This document shows, piece after piece, positions 1 to 12,600 of a stretch of 64,000 nt of DNA. Within the stretch, counting starts at the first letter, position 1. Each line of letters starts with the position of its first letter. The stretch is from NCBI GenBank assembly GCA_013398275.1, contig VZSE01013522.1, forward strand, positions 290,467-354,466, written 5' to 3'. The stretch is from Promerops cafer (lineage: Eukaryota > Chordata > Aves > Passeriformes > Nectariniidae). The position numbers were made by a program, and so were the translations under genes. The notes below the pieces were generated by a model that was not told the origin of the DNA, did not search any database, and saw only the letters and a list, made by a program, of their open reading frames with translations.

Positions 1-21
1 AAAAAAAAAAAAAAAAAAAAA
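1..21. repeat. Poly-A tract at window edge
   Basis: An uninterrupted run of 21 adenines opens the window. It may be the tail of a retroposed sequence lying upstream, but the left side is cut off so this cannot be judged. Confidence 0.9.
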
Positions 22-77
22 TCACTGTTAAGATTTTAAAGTGCATTATAACTGTTTGTTTCTCAGAGTTGAACTTG

Positions 78-345
78 CTATAGAATAAAAAACAGTTTGG
101 GTTGGGAGGTACCATAAAGACCCGCTGCCATGGGCAGGGACACCTTCCACTGTCCCAGGCTGCTCCAAGCCCTGTCCAGCCTGGCCTCGGGCACTGCCAG
201 GGATACAGGGGCAGCCACAGCTGCTCTGGGCACCCTGTGCCAGGGCCTGCCCACCCTCACAGGAAAGGATTTCTTCCTCAATTTTAATCTCAGCCTTTCA
301 GCCTGAAGCCCTTCCCCCTTGTCCTGTCACCACAGCTCCTGGCGG
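78..345 (-). mobile_element. CR1 LINE fragment, 5'-truncated
   Basis: This is the 3' part of an avian CR1 non-LTR retrotransposon, inserted so that its 3' end lies at the low coordinate. Visible CR1 landmarks, read on the plus strand, are the degenerate 'agtttgggttgggaggtacc' end near 91-110, 'gggcagggacaccttccact' at about 132-151, the 'gcagccacagctgctctggg' stretch near 211, and 'cccttgtcctgtcaccacag' near 318-337. Only the terminal region is present, with no reverse-transcriptase coding part, as is usual because CR1 copies truncate at the 5' end. The 3' terminal short repeat is badly eroded. The right boundary is approximate. Short open frames here are translations of the repeat, not genes. 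Confidence 0.88.
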
Positions 346-3300
346 AGGCACAGCTCTGGTTCAATGACAGCAGCGCTCCCCAAGCCTTGAACTGCAGTTT
401 TACAGCCTTTACTGATAACCACATACACTTAGCTATTATGTCAATGTAAATTAGCATCATGTATTATTTATACAAGAAGAGATTTTCCAAAGTGCCAAGG
501 ACACCCAAGCACCCAACTCCCTTCAAAAGTCAGTGTGGGAATGAGGTTTATGGATCTTTCTGTACCTCCAGTACCCCACGAACACCTTGGTGCATCTGAT
601 GGGCTCTGTGTGCTTATTGAATTATCTGTAAGATTTATTTCTGAGGCATATGCTTTGATTTTCAGAATCTGGGTCCCAGACAAACAAATTCTCTATTCAG
701 TTCAACCAGGCACTCCAACATATTTTGTTTGCATTAGCTCCACTCTGTTGCATTAGTAATGTCCCATCATATCATATTAGCAGTCTGCTTTGCTAATACT
801 GGAGAAGTCGTTCACACAGCACAAAGTCTACTTGGGTTAGCACTTGTTTTCCCTGTGTTTCATTATAGACAGAGCTCTGGGGGCAGGAGGGGAGGGGTAA
901 TTTCTTCAGTATCTCATGTTAGCTCTAATGGGAAAATAGGAAGACATTTTGTTTCACTTAAATTTGGACAGGGAAAATATCAGCACTTTGTTTTCTTCCT
1001 TTTGTCTTTCCAAACACAAAGATATTGTTAAATTGATTTTATTTAACTGAAAGGAGTTCAGCTGGATGAGATTTTTGAATGTGGGAGTTTCAACTACTTT
1101 TGCTTTTGAAAAGAAAAAAAAAAAAGGAGGAACAACATTTATAGGACACCAAAAGGCTTTTTTCTTCTACTTATCCCAACATCATTCCCACCCTGTTCAC
1201 TGCTGAGTCCACAAAACTGTGACTGACTGCAATGAGAGGAAGACTCCCCGCTCCTTTGGAAATAAAGCCACCATTTTTTGTATGTTTACAGAAAACTGAA
1301 TCCAGCATAAATCAACACAGAGACAGCTTCAAACTGCTTTTTTGCACCAGTTCTCATGTGGGGTCTAAGGATTCTCTTTTATTGTGTATGCCCTACAAGG
1401 TCCAGAACAAAACTGAGTTTATTTTGTTCTTTACTCTCTGAACCACTGGGACAATGGGACAGGCCTGTAAACCAAGGGTGAAAGCATTTTATTGCTATTG
1501 AGTTATTCTGCTACAGGACACCAAGTGAGAAAATAGTTATTTACCTATTACACATATTATATTAAATTAATCAGTTTAATTAAGGCCAATCCAGCATCAC
1601 TGAGCTCTTGCACACACTAAAACCCGAGGTAAGAGGAAGGGAAAATGGGTTTATATGTTGTGACAAAAGGGAGAATAGTCTTATCTGGGGAACTGTGTCT
1701 TCCCTGTAACTGAAACAGCAGGATCAGGACCCTTCCTCCTTGTCCATGACTACAAACAACATTCCTGCTAGCCCCAGGGAACATTAACAAGCCTGGTACT
1801 TGATGAAGTTTAATATCTTATGGATTAGACCCTTGTCGTGTCTTCCAGAGCAAAGCTTCTTGCCAGGCAAAGACTCCTGTGATACACAATGCAGGTTTTT
1901 TGGTTTTTTTTAATGTTTTAACAGACTGATGAGGGTGAGAGGAGCACCAGGCCCACTGCTGTGGCACAGGTGACGTGTGCTGAGTGCAAGCCTGTACTCA
2001 CAGAGAGGCTTCTCCCTCCTCACAGGGCAAAGACATCCCAAATGCATCCTGGTAGTGTTTCACAACTCCAAACCTATCAGAGGTGTGTGGTGATAAAAAC
2101 TGTTTGAGAAACGTTTCAGGAGTTATTAGAGCTCTTAGAACCCACTCTGTATCTCTCCTGACCCGTTTTAGTGCCTCAGGTGGTAGTACAGCTGCTAATG
2201 ATCAGTGTTATTTACTGCATGATACTGCCTGAAATAAAGTTGTGAATCAGTGCTTGACAGAATAACGCAGAGCAGAAATGTGGCACCTGTCCAAGGGTGT
2301 CCAAAGCCATGAGCAGCTCAAGAGAGTCAAACACTGTACACCGAGCTCTCCTGAAAATTCAGCCATTAAAATTGACCAGGCTTGAAAAAAGGAAAACTTT
2401 TAAAATCCTGGCCCTATTACTCACTAACCAGTGGGGAAAATGGTAACAAAAACATTTCACAAATGTTTTTTTTCTGGAAAGGTTTTTAGGGTATTCACCA
2501 ATTTGATGACTCATAAATTGTCAAGACTAGAAATGTATTAAAATGTTTAGAGGGAGTGATTTACCAGCTCTCTAATGGAACAAAACATTTAGGATGTGAG
2601 ACTTCAAATCCAGCTTAGATCTGGCACAGAAGTGAAGTTACAGAAGTTACAGATCTGGCACAGAAGTTACCCAGCTCACAGCAAGACAGAAGTCTTCAGT
2701 GCATCCATCTTGCAAGAAAAAAATTGAGGCAATTAGTAAAAGGAATTTTAAAGGAAGCTTTATAATATCTGATGCTGTCTGTCCTAATGCCAGACTAGAC
2801 AATCCTAACTGTAAACATAGCTTTTCTAAAAAGTACAATTTTTCCCCAGAACAGCTCTTAAGAACTACATCTTACAGTGTTACCTCTTTTTCACTCTTTT
2901 CACCCAGGTATTCTGTACAAGATTTATTTTTTTAATGCACACTAGAGAAGACTTTTCACTTACTATAAATTATCCCTCAAACATTTGACTTTACATTCCC
3001 ACACATGGCCTCAATTAATATTGACAGCTACAGCAGACCCCTTCCTTGAGACCCCCTGTTGGAAAATCCATGGTAGTGGAGTCTCATGTGCATCTCAGCA
3101 CCCAGATAAGACATTGCACAGAGGGGTGGAAGGCAAAGGTTGCAATCTGTCCCTCACCTGTTTGGCTCTGCCTCCTGCTATTCTCCTCAAAGCTGGTTCC
3201 TATTCACATTTTCATCCAATTTCTGAATCATTTTATCAAGACAAAGTAAAAATAATTAAAAAATAAATCCATATACAAAAATATAGTTTATTAACTAGAT

Positions 3301-3939
3301 AATTCTCTGACTCTGAAGCCAATAAGAAGGAAACTGATAGAATTATTAATGTTAAAACTAAAATCAGTGAAATCAAAATCTCCATTGACTTTTAGGGATT
3401 AAAATTTTACCCTCCAGAATATTATATAACCACCCAACCAAGCCATTTAGTGCCAGCCATGCAACAGCTCTCTGGATCCTGATGTGTGATGAACACGAAC
3501 ACATGAAGAGTTCTGATAAAGTGATACTAAAATGTTTTGTCAGCCTAATATCACTGACCTTGTGAAGGAGCTACAAGGATAAAAAGGGGGCTGTGTGTGG
3601 TGCTGGAGAGGCTCTGGTTTGCGTGGTGGCTCTATTTGCTGATGTCAGAGAGCCTTCAGTGTGATATAGCATTAATATTGTCTCACGTCAGGCAATGCAA
3701 ATACAGAAAATTACAAGTAGTGTGAGCATGTACTGAAGATGAGCTCCGTGACATTCATTATGTGTGAGCAAAATCGTCTTACCTCATGAAAGATGGCAGC
3801 TTGGAAGGCTAAATTTAATGACTGGGATTCTAATCTCCTACTGGGTTAAACCAAAAGAGACTTCATGCCAGGAAATGGAAATGCAGTACTGCTGAGCAAA
3901 AGAGGGTCGGGTTTACTGCTGCATCCAGCCTTGCTTCTG
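346..3939. other. Unique non-coding sequence
   Basis: No gene, intact RNA gene or clear transposon was seen. The stretch holds a 12-base A run (1114-1125), a TTAATTAA site (1576-1583), the small tandem repeat listed at 2617-2671 and a perfect ATGCAAAT octamer (3695-3702). The open frames are all under 95 codons and unrecognisable. Diverged repeats may be hidden here. Confidence 0.6.
2617..2671. repeat. Imperfect 34-bp tandem repeat, about 1.6 copies
   Basis: The string 'agatctggcacagaagt' occurs at 2617-2633 and again at 2651-2667, a period of 34 bases. Between them the shorter string 'gaagttaca' is itself doubled. This is a local slippage-type duplication with no evident function. Confidence 0.8.
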
Positions 3940-4340
3940 TAAGAGTTGTCAGCTACTAAATGTGGCTGTTCTTTTGCGTCTCATTTTTTTGCAGTCATCA
4001 TGGTTGTTATTAGAAAACCTCCAGCAACAGCAACTCGAGCTATAAATTAAAAATAAGCCAGCGGTACCTTTAAATGTGCCAGGAGGTTTGTTTTTGGCAC
4101 AGGAGCCTCTGAGTGGAGGCTTGCAGCTCAATTCAGACAGTTAGCAGGGTGCTGACAGCAACATGTTGGTACAAGACTGCACTTCTCTCTTTGGTTTTGT
4201 TTTAATTAAAGCCGCATTTATTTTTTAAGGCAGGTCATAAAGCTAACCTACTCTGACAACACTGAATTACATTATAAAATCGTTCCTTATAATAATTATG
4301 AATCTCTGCTAAAGCAAATTGAAATGAAATTAAAGTACCG
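3940..4340. promoter_or_regulatory. Candidate conserved non-coding element
   Basis: This block is repeat-free and A+T rich. It has dense homeodomain-type TAAT cores, including TTAATTAA at 4202-4209, and an inverted pair GTGCCA (4076-4081) and TGGCAC (4095-4100) that resembles NFI half-sites. No coding potential is recognisable. It has the texture of vertebrate developmental enhancers, but conservation was not measured and the boundaries are arbitrary. Confidence 0.25.
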
Positions 4341-6639
4341 GCATACGTTGCCTTCCTTCCTGATAGGAGAAATTCATCTGATCAAAATCACCACCGACTG
4401 CTCAGAGTTTGCAGCGAGGACAGATCCAGAAATGAATCTCAGTCTCCAGCTTCCTGCTGGTCTGAGCCAGTTAAAATGTCAGAGTTTAGCTCCAAAAGAT
4501 GCCCTCAGAGCACCTCACAATCACTTGGCTGTACCACACCACATGCCACAACTACAGCAGGTTTCAGTGGCACTTTTTTCGCCAGAATCCTGTCCTTTCA
4601 CACTTCCAGCAGAAATGGGAAATGTTGGTGTCACAAGTGCTTCAATTTAATTTTAAGTGAGGCAGTGTAAAGCAGAAGGGGAAATAAAATTATATATATG
4701 CATATATATATTAAAAAAAATTAAGCCAGAAGTATTGAATGCAGCAGGCTGATTTCAGAAGTTTATAGTCTGGGGTGACATTACTTACATAACACGTATG
4801 GAAACTATGGGGTGGAATTTCCCTGAAAACAGTCCTTCCCACAAGATTTCTGGCACCTTGGATTCTCTACACAGCTCGAAATCCTGCGAGGACAATCTGT
4901 CTCATTGTACTTGAGTCCTCCTTGGTTGAGTTGGAAACCAGGGGCCTTAATTTATGTAAACAGGAAGAATTCTGTTGAAAGAAATAGAGAAGAATCAAGG
5001 GATATTCTCAGCCCAAAATATAATAGCTAGAAAAGTTTCTAAATCCTTCAGGACCTCAAAAAGTACAGACCAAATTCCTTCAGAGAAGTGAGTGGGATGA
5101 GAAGAAGAAGTGTTTTTTCTTTGCCTCTCCTGATGGCCTGCCCAGAAAAACAGATATTTTTCTGTTAAGAAATTTGCAGTCAGGGGAACCCTCTCGGTTT
5201 GCTGCAGTGAGGTTCCTCTGCCCTTCATTTCTCAGCACTTCTCAGAACTGGGAACCTGAATCAGCTGCCAGCTTCAGAATGCACCGAGTCAAGAGTTTCA
5301 GGATGAGAGGGAACATGTCCTAGAGTCGGTATGTAAGATGCATACATGTGAGTCACATGTTAAGGGAATGTCAAGGGATGCCACGGAATGAAAAGCCTGG
5401 AGAATGTGTGGAGGTGGCCAGGCACTGAGGTGATTCCAGAAGTGCGCTGAGCATTAAAAGGACAACGCATTTTGTAAGGTGGAGTTTAACCTCAGAGTAC
5501 TTGAAGTGAAATAATCACTGCAGTGATTAGCAACCAGCAGTTCAGTCAGGGAGAAACTGAGAATCCCCCTTGCTCTGGGTGCATAGATGATGTGTAGGAA
5601 GATGGTGGTGGTGATGGCAGAGGCAAATGAGTCCCATGGAAGGTTTTCCAAGGCTTCTTCTGTCTGTCCCTCCACTTCCAGCACCTGAATGTTTTTTTCA
5701 GGTTGAAGCACATGTTTGCAACCCAAGCCCAGGGGTGCAATTTATTTTCCCCAGGACTCTGGACTGGGACTGTGTCAAGCTGGTGCTGTGCAGGTTTCCA
5801 GAAAGAAACCTTAGCAAGCTGCAAAGCACTCTGCTGGAATAACCTAGCAGGGAGGTTATGGGAGCATTCATTAATTGCTGCATTGCTTGGCAGGCTGGAC
5901 TGGTTACCAGTTTGTTTCCTGTTGCAATGAGATCCAAATTCCCAGTTTGGATCTCCCTAAACGAAGCCCAGCATGGTTTGGATGCTGCAGCTCCTTTCAT
6001 CTCTGCAGATGCTGAGATCACCTGCAATCTTGCATCTGAGTGATCTGAACTCTGTGTGTGTGGGTGGGGTTGGCGTGTACCCTTGTGGGGGAAGGCATTT
6101 CCTAATCAGGACCTTCAGCTTAAGCAACACCTTGCTTTCCCTAATGATTTGGAAAAGTTAATCTGTATTGCCCTTCAAAGCATCCAGCAAGGCTGGCTAT
6201 CCACTCAGATTCCTCCTGAGAAATCTGCCTTGGGAAGTGGAAGCCTCCAGCAAGGATGGGGATGGGTGAGAAGGAACTCATAGTTATTCATATCTGATAT
6301 GGGATGATGTTTTTGACTGATTTGCAAATGCTCTCAGGTGTCATGATAGAGACAGAGAGAAAAAATATGCAGATACATAAAAATCACTTCCAGGATATGG
6401 CGTAATTATTGCTACTTAGATTACAATTTTCCAAAGGTGTGATTTCTTCGCAAGGGATGTAGCAGGAAGTCAGAGAGATACTAAGACAAATCAGTCCTAA
6501 AATTGTGATTGATAAAGAGCAGTAGGTGATATCTAGGAACTCTGTGGTCTATGAGTGATCACAGGAGCTTCTGCTTCTAATTCCACTGACTTCCACTTTG
6601 CTGTGGTGTTTATCTGAGACAGTCCATGAGTGTCTAAAC
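4341..6639. other. Unique non-coding sequence
   Basis: No gene was found. The stretch includes a short AT-dinucleotide patch (4690-4712) and the 17-bp palindrome listed at 5344-5360. Several overlapping open frames of 60-110 codons occur on both strands around 5450-6280. None resembles a known family, and their overlap in several frames argues against coding. Confidence 0.55.
5344..5360. promoter_or_regulatory. 17-bp perfect palindrome with central AP-1 site
   Basis: ACATGTGAGTCACATGT is symmetric about a central G. It embeds TGAGTCA, the consensus AP-1 (TRE) heptamer, at 5349-5355, and is flanked on each side by CATGTG-type E-box sequence. The match is exact but the element is short, so function is inferred only. 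Confidence 0.3.
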
Positions 6640-6890
6640 CAGCAGAACAGGCAGAAGAAGTCTTCAAAAGTATTCCTGACATTGAGCAAGTCACTTCACT
6701 ACCCTCTTTTGCTGCTTTTTTCTGTCATACTGTCCTTAAGCCTGAAATCTTCTTGCTTTCACGATCTCTGTTTAAACCTTTCAGGGCAAGAGCAGTGTCT
6801 ATTTGCTTGTCCATACAAGTGCCAGCACAGCAGGTCCCAGTCTTAGTTATAGCCTGCAAGTGCTATTACAGAATACCTGGTAATAATGGG
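6640..6890 (+). mobile_element. Ancient MIR-like tRNA-derived SINE relic
   Basis: Two separated landmarks of the old amniote MIR/CORE-SINE group are readable in order. The first is 'ttgagcaagtcacttcacta' near 6681-6700, matching the usual 'ttgggcaagtcacttcacct'. The second is a tail like 'ggcaagagcagtgtctattt', followed by the cagcaca...ggtcccagtcttagtta pattern (about 6784-6850), and then a short taataat end. Divergence is high, so family and boundaries are approximate. Confidence 0.5.
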
Positions 6891-9054
6891 AAAAAAGGAT
6901 GAAGTCATCCCAAGCTCTTGTCCCATTTACTCACCACCCATGGAAGTTTCTGTATTTCCATCTCTGAGAGCACAGCAGATTTGCTGGGTCCCTCTGGATC
7001 CAGATTTGGAAAACTCTACCTTTATCCCCCCACCTCTGCTGTCCTTGATAAAACAGGTTTCTGCCAAATCTATCGGAGGAATATTTCTCCTCTGTGTTCT
7101 GCAAGTGCCCAGGAAGCTGGGCATGACATTCAAAGCCAGGGACCAGAGAACAGTTTGGGATAGCAGACCTTAGTAACCAAGGTTACTCTCAAATCCAAAA
7201 CCTGCAAAAATAAGCCCAAAAATATATAGAGTCTGGCTCACATGTGTGTCCAGAGTATCTGTGTTTAACTTGACTACTTAGTGGTTTTGCGGCATTCATG
7301 AATACACAGAAGTGGCTCTTGTCCCAAAACTCAGACAATGGTTATTTCCTGAGCAGTGATTATATAGCTGCTGCTGCAGCTGCTGAGAAGGGTGGCTCTA
7401 AAGCAGAGCAAAAAGTGGTCTGTGAACCAGTACTGAAGGAAATCCCTTTATGAAAAAGAAGTGCTCCTTGGAGGGCTGCTGCAGTGCAGTGTGATTGGAC
7501 AGGACTGAGCTTTGGGTTTGCACTAATGAGAGCCTGTGGTAAATTCTTAGCCATTGCATTAAAGAAGTACCTGAGGATGAAGATGGCTATTGATTATTGA
7601 AACTGGCTGGGCCTGGAGGATCACATTTTCATGAAGGTGTTCGTGTTGATACACACATGCATTGGTCACGCTCCTGCTGCAGAAGTGGTTTCCAAATCTC
7701 AGCACTCACACGTGCATTTTCCACTATTGCATGGGCAGTTGTGGTCCCTCTGTGAACATGGCAATTTGGAAACTTCAGCATCTAAGCACCTTGAAGATCC
7801 ATTAAGCAAAGAATTCAAATTCATGAACCAGCTTCCAATCAGCACTTGCCCAACAGGTCTCTTTTTTAAATGTCTCAGCTCATTTGAGAAACAAGAGGAG
7901 CTGAAACTCAGCAGTTGAAGAAAAGATAACCTGGTAACTCATAAGCAGGGATTTCTTCACAGCAGGAGTGTATAGAAATGGTCCTTTCAAGATTTTATCC
8001 TCACACAAAAATGTTTAGAAGATGACACTGCAATAGTTCACCTTCTTAATTCTCCAATGCAAACTTTTAGTGTATTGGATGTGGGAAGTCGCTGAGGTTA
8101 AAGGGTGCCATTGTGGGGGCCATAACCAGTAAGGAAACTGATGGAAAAGCACAGATTCTTACTTTAGCCCCATACACTTGAGGAAAAAAATGGCATTGTT
8201 TTTACTATTCATTAACTCCTAAAGTATATATTAAAAGCTGTAGCTTCATTCTATAGACTACACTGAGTACTCTATCCCATGGATTACTTTTCTGATTTTT
8301 ACATTTTTGGTCCCTGAAAATATGTTTGTTTATATGATTGCTACTACTGAAACAATAATTCTAATGACAGTAGTAGCAATAAACATATTCAGGAGCAATC
8401 CTTCAGTCTAAAGACATTGCTTTATTCTCTTTCCTGATCTGCACTGCTTTACACATGTATACAGAAATATCTGTGCATAAATATGCCCACATATATATTA
8501 ACACAAATCCAGCCACCTGCTCCAGTTACTTCCCACAATTATTTTATTTAGGAAGCTCCGATGAAACACTTCTTTTTAAAACCCATTTTTGCATTTTAGC
8601 TGCAAAGCAATTATTCAGCCTGTCAGGGTAATCATCATAAATATCGCTGTCCACGGTTTTCCACAAGCCAATAGTAACTGGTTGGGTCAGTTCAGCTCAA
8701 TTCAATGACCTTCCAAGAAAGAGTTGCATTTGTATTCCATTCCCAAACTACAGAGCAGAGTGCATGTTAAAATGGGCCATTGTTAAGGCATTGACCTCTT
8801 TCCCATGATTTCTGAGTCATACCACTGACACCAGCAAATCTGAGCTCTGCATCCCATATATTTGCAGGTGTATTCACTCTTTTTTTCTTGCAGAAGCTTG
8901 AAGCATGTGAGGTACTTTACAATTTCAAGGATCGGTCTGGAAAACAGGTACAGAAGCATGTGCCTCAACAATCCAGACCCACCCATATTCATCCTGGATA
9001 TTTTGCATGTATGACTTAAATATTCTGTAATCGACCTACACCCACATTCCACTG
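6891..9054. other. Unique non-coding sequence with one long inverted repeat
   Basis: No gene or clear transposon was seen. The stretch contains a small CTG/CAG-rich patch near 7368-7384 and the inverted repeat described at 8314-8392. Open frames are under 100 codons and unrecognised. Confidence 0.55.
8314..8392. repeat. Inverted repeat able to form a bulged hairpin
   Basis: The left arm 8314-8349 and right arm 8368-8392 are inverted copies. The inner stem is a perfect 13-bp match ('attgctactactg' at 8337-8349 against 'cagtagtagcaat' at 8368-8380) around an 18-base loop. The outer sequences (ctgaaaatatgttt against aaacatattcag) also pair if a 9-base bulge is left out of the left arm. Size and shape suit either the remains of a miniature inverted-repeat transposon or a pre-miRNA-like hairpin. 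I do not recognise the sequence as a known miRNA. Confidence 0.65.
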
Positions 9055-9175
9055 ATCAGTAAACTGAGGCCCAGGACAGTGATGCTGCAAGATCAATCAG
9101 GGACTTAGTGGTAGAAACCAGAATAAAACTCCAGAGTCAGCTGCTAACCACATAAGCTATCCCTGCTGCTGGCCT
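9055..9175 (-). mobile_element. Ancient MIR-like SINE relic
   Basis: Read on the plus strand, 'agtaaactgaggcccaggac' (about 9059-9078) corresponds to the MIR landmark aaactgaggcacagag. It is followed by 'gggacttagtggtagaaacc' and 'actccagagtcagctgctaa' in the order expected of the reverse complement of a MIR-type SINE. The element is therefore on the minus strand. It is strongly diverged. Confidence 0.55.
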
Positions 9176-9494
9176 GCAAAGTAAAAATAATGGTTTGGAG
9201 TCCTCCAGTTTTCATTATTAGCTTTTTGGATGAGTTTTGCCTAAGGGGAATGAGTTATTCTCTACTGTTGTATGAGTGTGTTTCACTTCAGCTGAATTAT
9301 GTGCCACTTTATGGTAGGGTTGTCTTCATTTTTTTTCTTGGCTGTGCTCGGGGAGATCTTTGTGAACATCTTGTTTGACAAATTCTGCACCACCCACATA
9401 ACCACTCTGAGGCAGACTTAGCAGAGTCAGACACTCAGCTGGGCCCACTTATTTTTGGTGGATCTCGTGTCCTTGTTGCTAATTGGGACCTGCC

Positions 9495-9615
9495 AGGCCC
9501 GGTGGCCAGAGCAGAGTGTGGGGTTTGGATCTCAGTGCTTGGTGCTTTGCTTTGCTCTTTTGTCCTTGTGGCTTTGCACAAGTCACTGAACTTGATTGAG
9601 AACATGTTCGTTTAT
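9495..9615 (+). mobile_element. Ancient MIR-like SINE relic
   Basis: A tRNA-like head is visible, with an A-box-like 'tggccagagcagag' near 9503 and a B-box-like 'ggtttggatctc' at about 9522-9533. It is followed by 'tggctttgcacaagtcactg' (about 9570-9590), matching the MIR core tgacctTGGGCAAGTCACT. It faces opposite to the copy about 400 bases upstream. Confidence 0.5.
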
Positions 9616-12600
9616 GTGCTTGTTGGTTCCTAACAAAAATTTCAGCCAATGCAAAAAGTATTTGCAGTATTTATGCCTTATTTTTGCAGGGAGGAGATGT
9701 TACATTAAAAAACCCCAAGGTTTTACCCAAACAAAAATATTTCTTTTCTCTTTTCATCTTTTATTTTACAGTTTCCTGAAATCTGGAAAATAAATCATGC
9801 CTAAATCCAAACTGTAGCTTCTCAAAGCAAATGCAGAAAAGAAATTTCTATTTCAGCAGCTATGTTTTTTTCTTTTTTTCTTTTTTTATTTTTAGGGAAA
9901 AAAAGAACTTCCATGGAAGTTTTCAAGCAATAGTGAAAGAGCAGAGAAATGCCTGATTTGTAACCTGCCCTGTCTTGGTCCAGCTGCTTCAGTCTCAAAT
10001 GTCAACAAATAATGGTGACTTTCAAAAATCCGTAGGTTGTGTTTTGGATGATATTTAGTTAAGTGATATTTCTTGTGTATAGAATAGCTTTGATTACATT
10101 ATCTAGCAGAATAAAACCAGATGGCAATGAAGTAACTATTTATCTTCCTGGTGAATTTTAATACACAGTGAAGTGAGGGCACAAGAAGCTTGCTATAAAG
10201 CTGGCATATACGGTCACTGGGAGCTGTGAAGGCTTTCCTCAATCAGCTCTGCTTTGCACTTGATCTTGACCTGAAGGCATTGCTCCTGCTCTAACCTTCT
10301 CCTTGAGCTAAACCATCTTATTTCTAATTCCTCTTCTCAGTGTCTTCCTGATTTGTTTCCTTAGCCCCAGCACAGCATAGCTGCACACCATCTAGTGAGC
10401 TGGCACTGCAGCACAGGGCAGGAAGCACAGGTACATCCCTCGATGGTGCAACAAGACCGGACCGACGAGAATGAGCCAGGCCAAAGGCAGAAAATTAGAG
10501 ACCAGCTCACTGCAGTCAATAATTGAAATGCTGCCAAATGGTGAGAAGTTTACCAGTGCTCCCTGCAGTGGGCAGAATATGGATGTGCTTCTGATGGAAG
10601 TCCAGCCCATCCCCATTTTGGATGTTCAGTGTTTTCTGTGATTATGCCACAGTTGCTTCTGAGCTGGTAACAGGCTTGCGTGACACTCTCCCACTCTGCA
10701 TTCAATGACCAAGAACTGCTGCTTGTGTTTGTACCATTTGTGGTCATACAGAACAACTGTTCATCCCCGAAAAGTGACTGCCAGGACCTGGGCTGTGCCA
10801 TCAATGCCAGAAGCTGCTCTTGGAGGCAGAAAGGGACAGTTTGGCAGGACAGAACTAAGCTCTGAACCTTTCACAATTCCACATGCTTAGCAACCTGGGT
10901 GGATGCTGAATTTCATTATCTCCAAATTGCTGCAGATTTGTTCAAAGGAGCCTTCCCTTGTTGGTAGGGCCACATGACAAGAACCAGCACGCTCGGGTCT
11001 GACAGTGACGTTCACTCCCTTCAGAGCACCAGAAACCAGCCAAGTGGGGCTGAGTGCCAGGCTCTGAGATAGGCCAGCCCCAGTGCTCCTGCAGGCACCT
11101 GCCAGCCATGAGCCATCCCCTTCTGCCCCCCTCCAGGTGAAACTCTGATTCAGCATCTTAAACAAAACCGCAAAACCTGCTTGTCAGTCTGGGAGCTCTC
11201 CCGGCTCTCTCTTCCCTCCGCCACAAGACTCTGCTTGCAGCCGTGCTGCTGCCCAGGGGCTGGAGGCAGGAGCAGGGCACGTTCAGTAACAGCCTCACAG
11301 TGGCTGCTCTTTGAGAAACCGCTGGGCTCTGGCTTGCTCAGGGAGTGCAGTTGTTGCTCCCCAGGCTTGGCAAAGCTGTCTGGACTTGTACTCCCAAGGA
11401 GCACTTTTCAGCGTGTCCTGGGCTCTGTCACCCAGACACAACTGCACTGGGGGAGTTTGAAGCTTTTCAGAAGCAGAAGTCTGGTGATTTGCTCCAACCC
11501 AGGCTTTTGTTTCTCATGTAATTTAATTCTATTTTATTTTTGCTTGGTGGCTTGAAGTGTCAGTGAAGTAGAAACACAGTAAAAGGATAATCCTGGACAT
11601 GGTTATTACTCCAAGCAGAGATGCTGGAGCCTTCCCAACCCCAGGTTTGCTTTGGCCCACAAGCAGCCTCTCTTCAGGCAGGGAGGAGGGCTGAGGGACA
11701 ATTTTTTAGCTGACTGGAGTTGGCCAGATTTCTTCTTCAACCTGATACAGCCTTTGCTGTCATTCTTCTACTTGCCTGAGTCACCCTAGTCCTTAATGCA
11801 ACCCCCTCTTTCTGAGCCCTTGTTTTTTATGTTTGATGAGGCTCGCATATCACAGACAGATTTATTTACTCTCTGGAGCTTGTTGGATTTCTTTCTGCAT
11901 TTTTACTGATTTCCTACAGCACAGAATCTGAGTGGGGAACTAGCACAGCCTTCATCCTTATAATTCAGCTGCCCTTTTTATCCTCTTCTTCCCTGACAAG
12001 TCCTTTTATTTCCTATTGTAACCCAATCTTTTTTGTCCTGTTCTCTGTTGTTAGTCAAATAGATCCATCCAAACTATTAAAAGCAGCCTTTTCAGAGTAG
12101 AAGTATTCAAGTTTTAATCTGTTCCCTTAACACGAGTGCAGTCATACAGACTTGAGTGAGAAGGGCAAATACATTAGCTTTGGATATCAAAAGAAAGGCA
12201 GAACGAACTGTCATCCTACCTAATAAAATGAAAAATCCTGGGAAACACCTTCCCTTCCTCTCGCTGTCTAAAACGGCCCCAGAATAAGCATTAACCCACA
12301 ACCTGGAATTGAAATCCTCTCCTTGTCTGGGTGGCTGAAGTGGCTGAAAAAAAACCCATCCCAACATCCCAGATTTTGCAATTTGATCTGAACTGTGCCA
12401 TTGCTGCCTCTCTCCCCCCATCATTAGGCTACATCTAAAGGCATGAATTTTGCACTTAAAGAATTGTAAACCTGATTTTTGCCCTGTAGTGAACACATTT
12501 TGATAAGACCCCAATATTATTCCTATAAATGAGAAGAAATGACATAGATGTGCCATTAAATCTGGAAAGAGAAGTTGATAGTAGAGTAACGAGAAGGTAG

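Noticed and set aside
3340..3415. Possible third copy of the palindromic dispersed element (ctccattgactttta region)
   Set aside because: Only one arm resembles the element and the pairing arm is missing.
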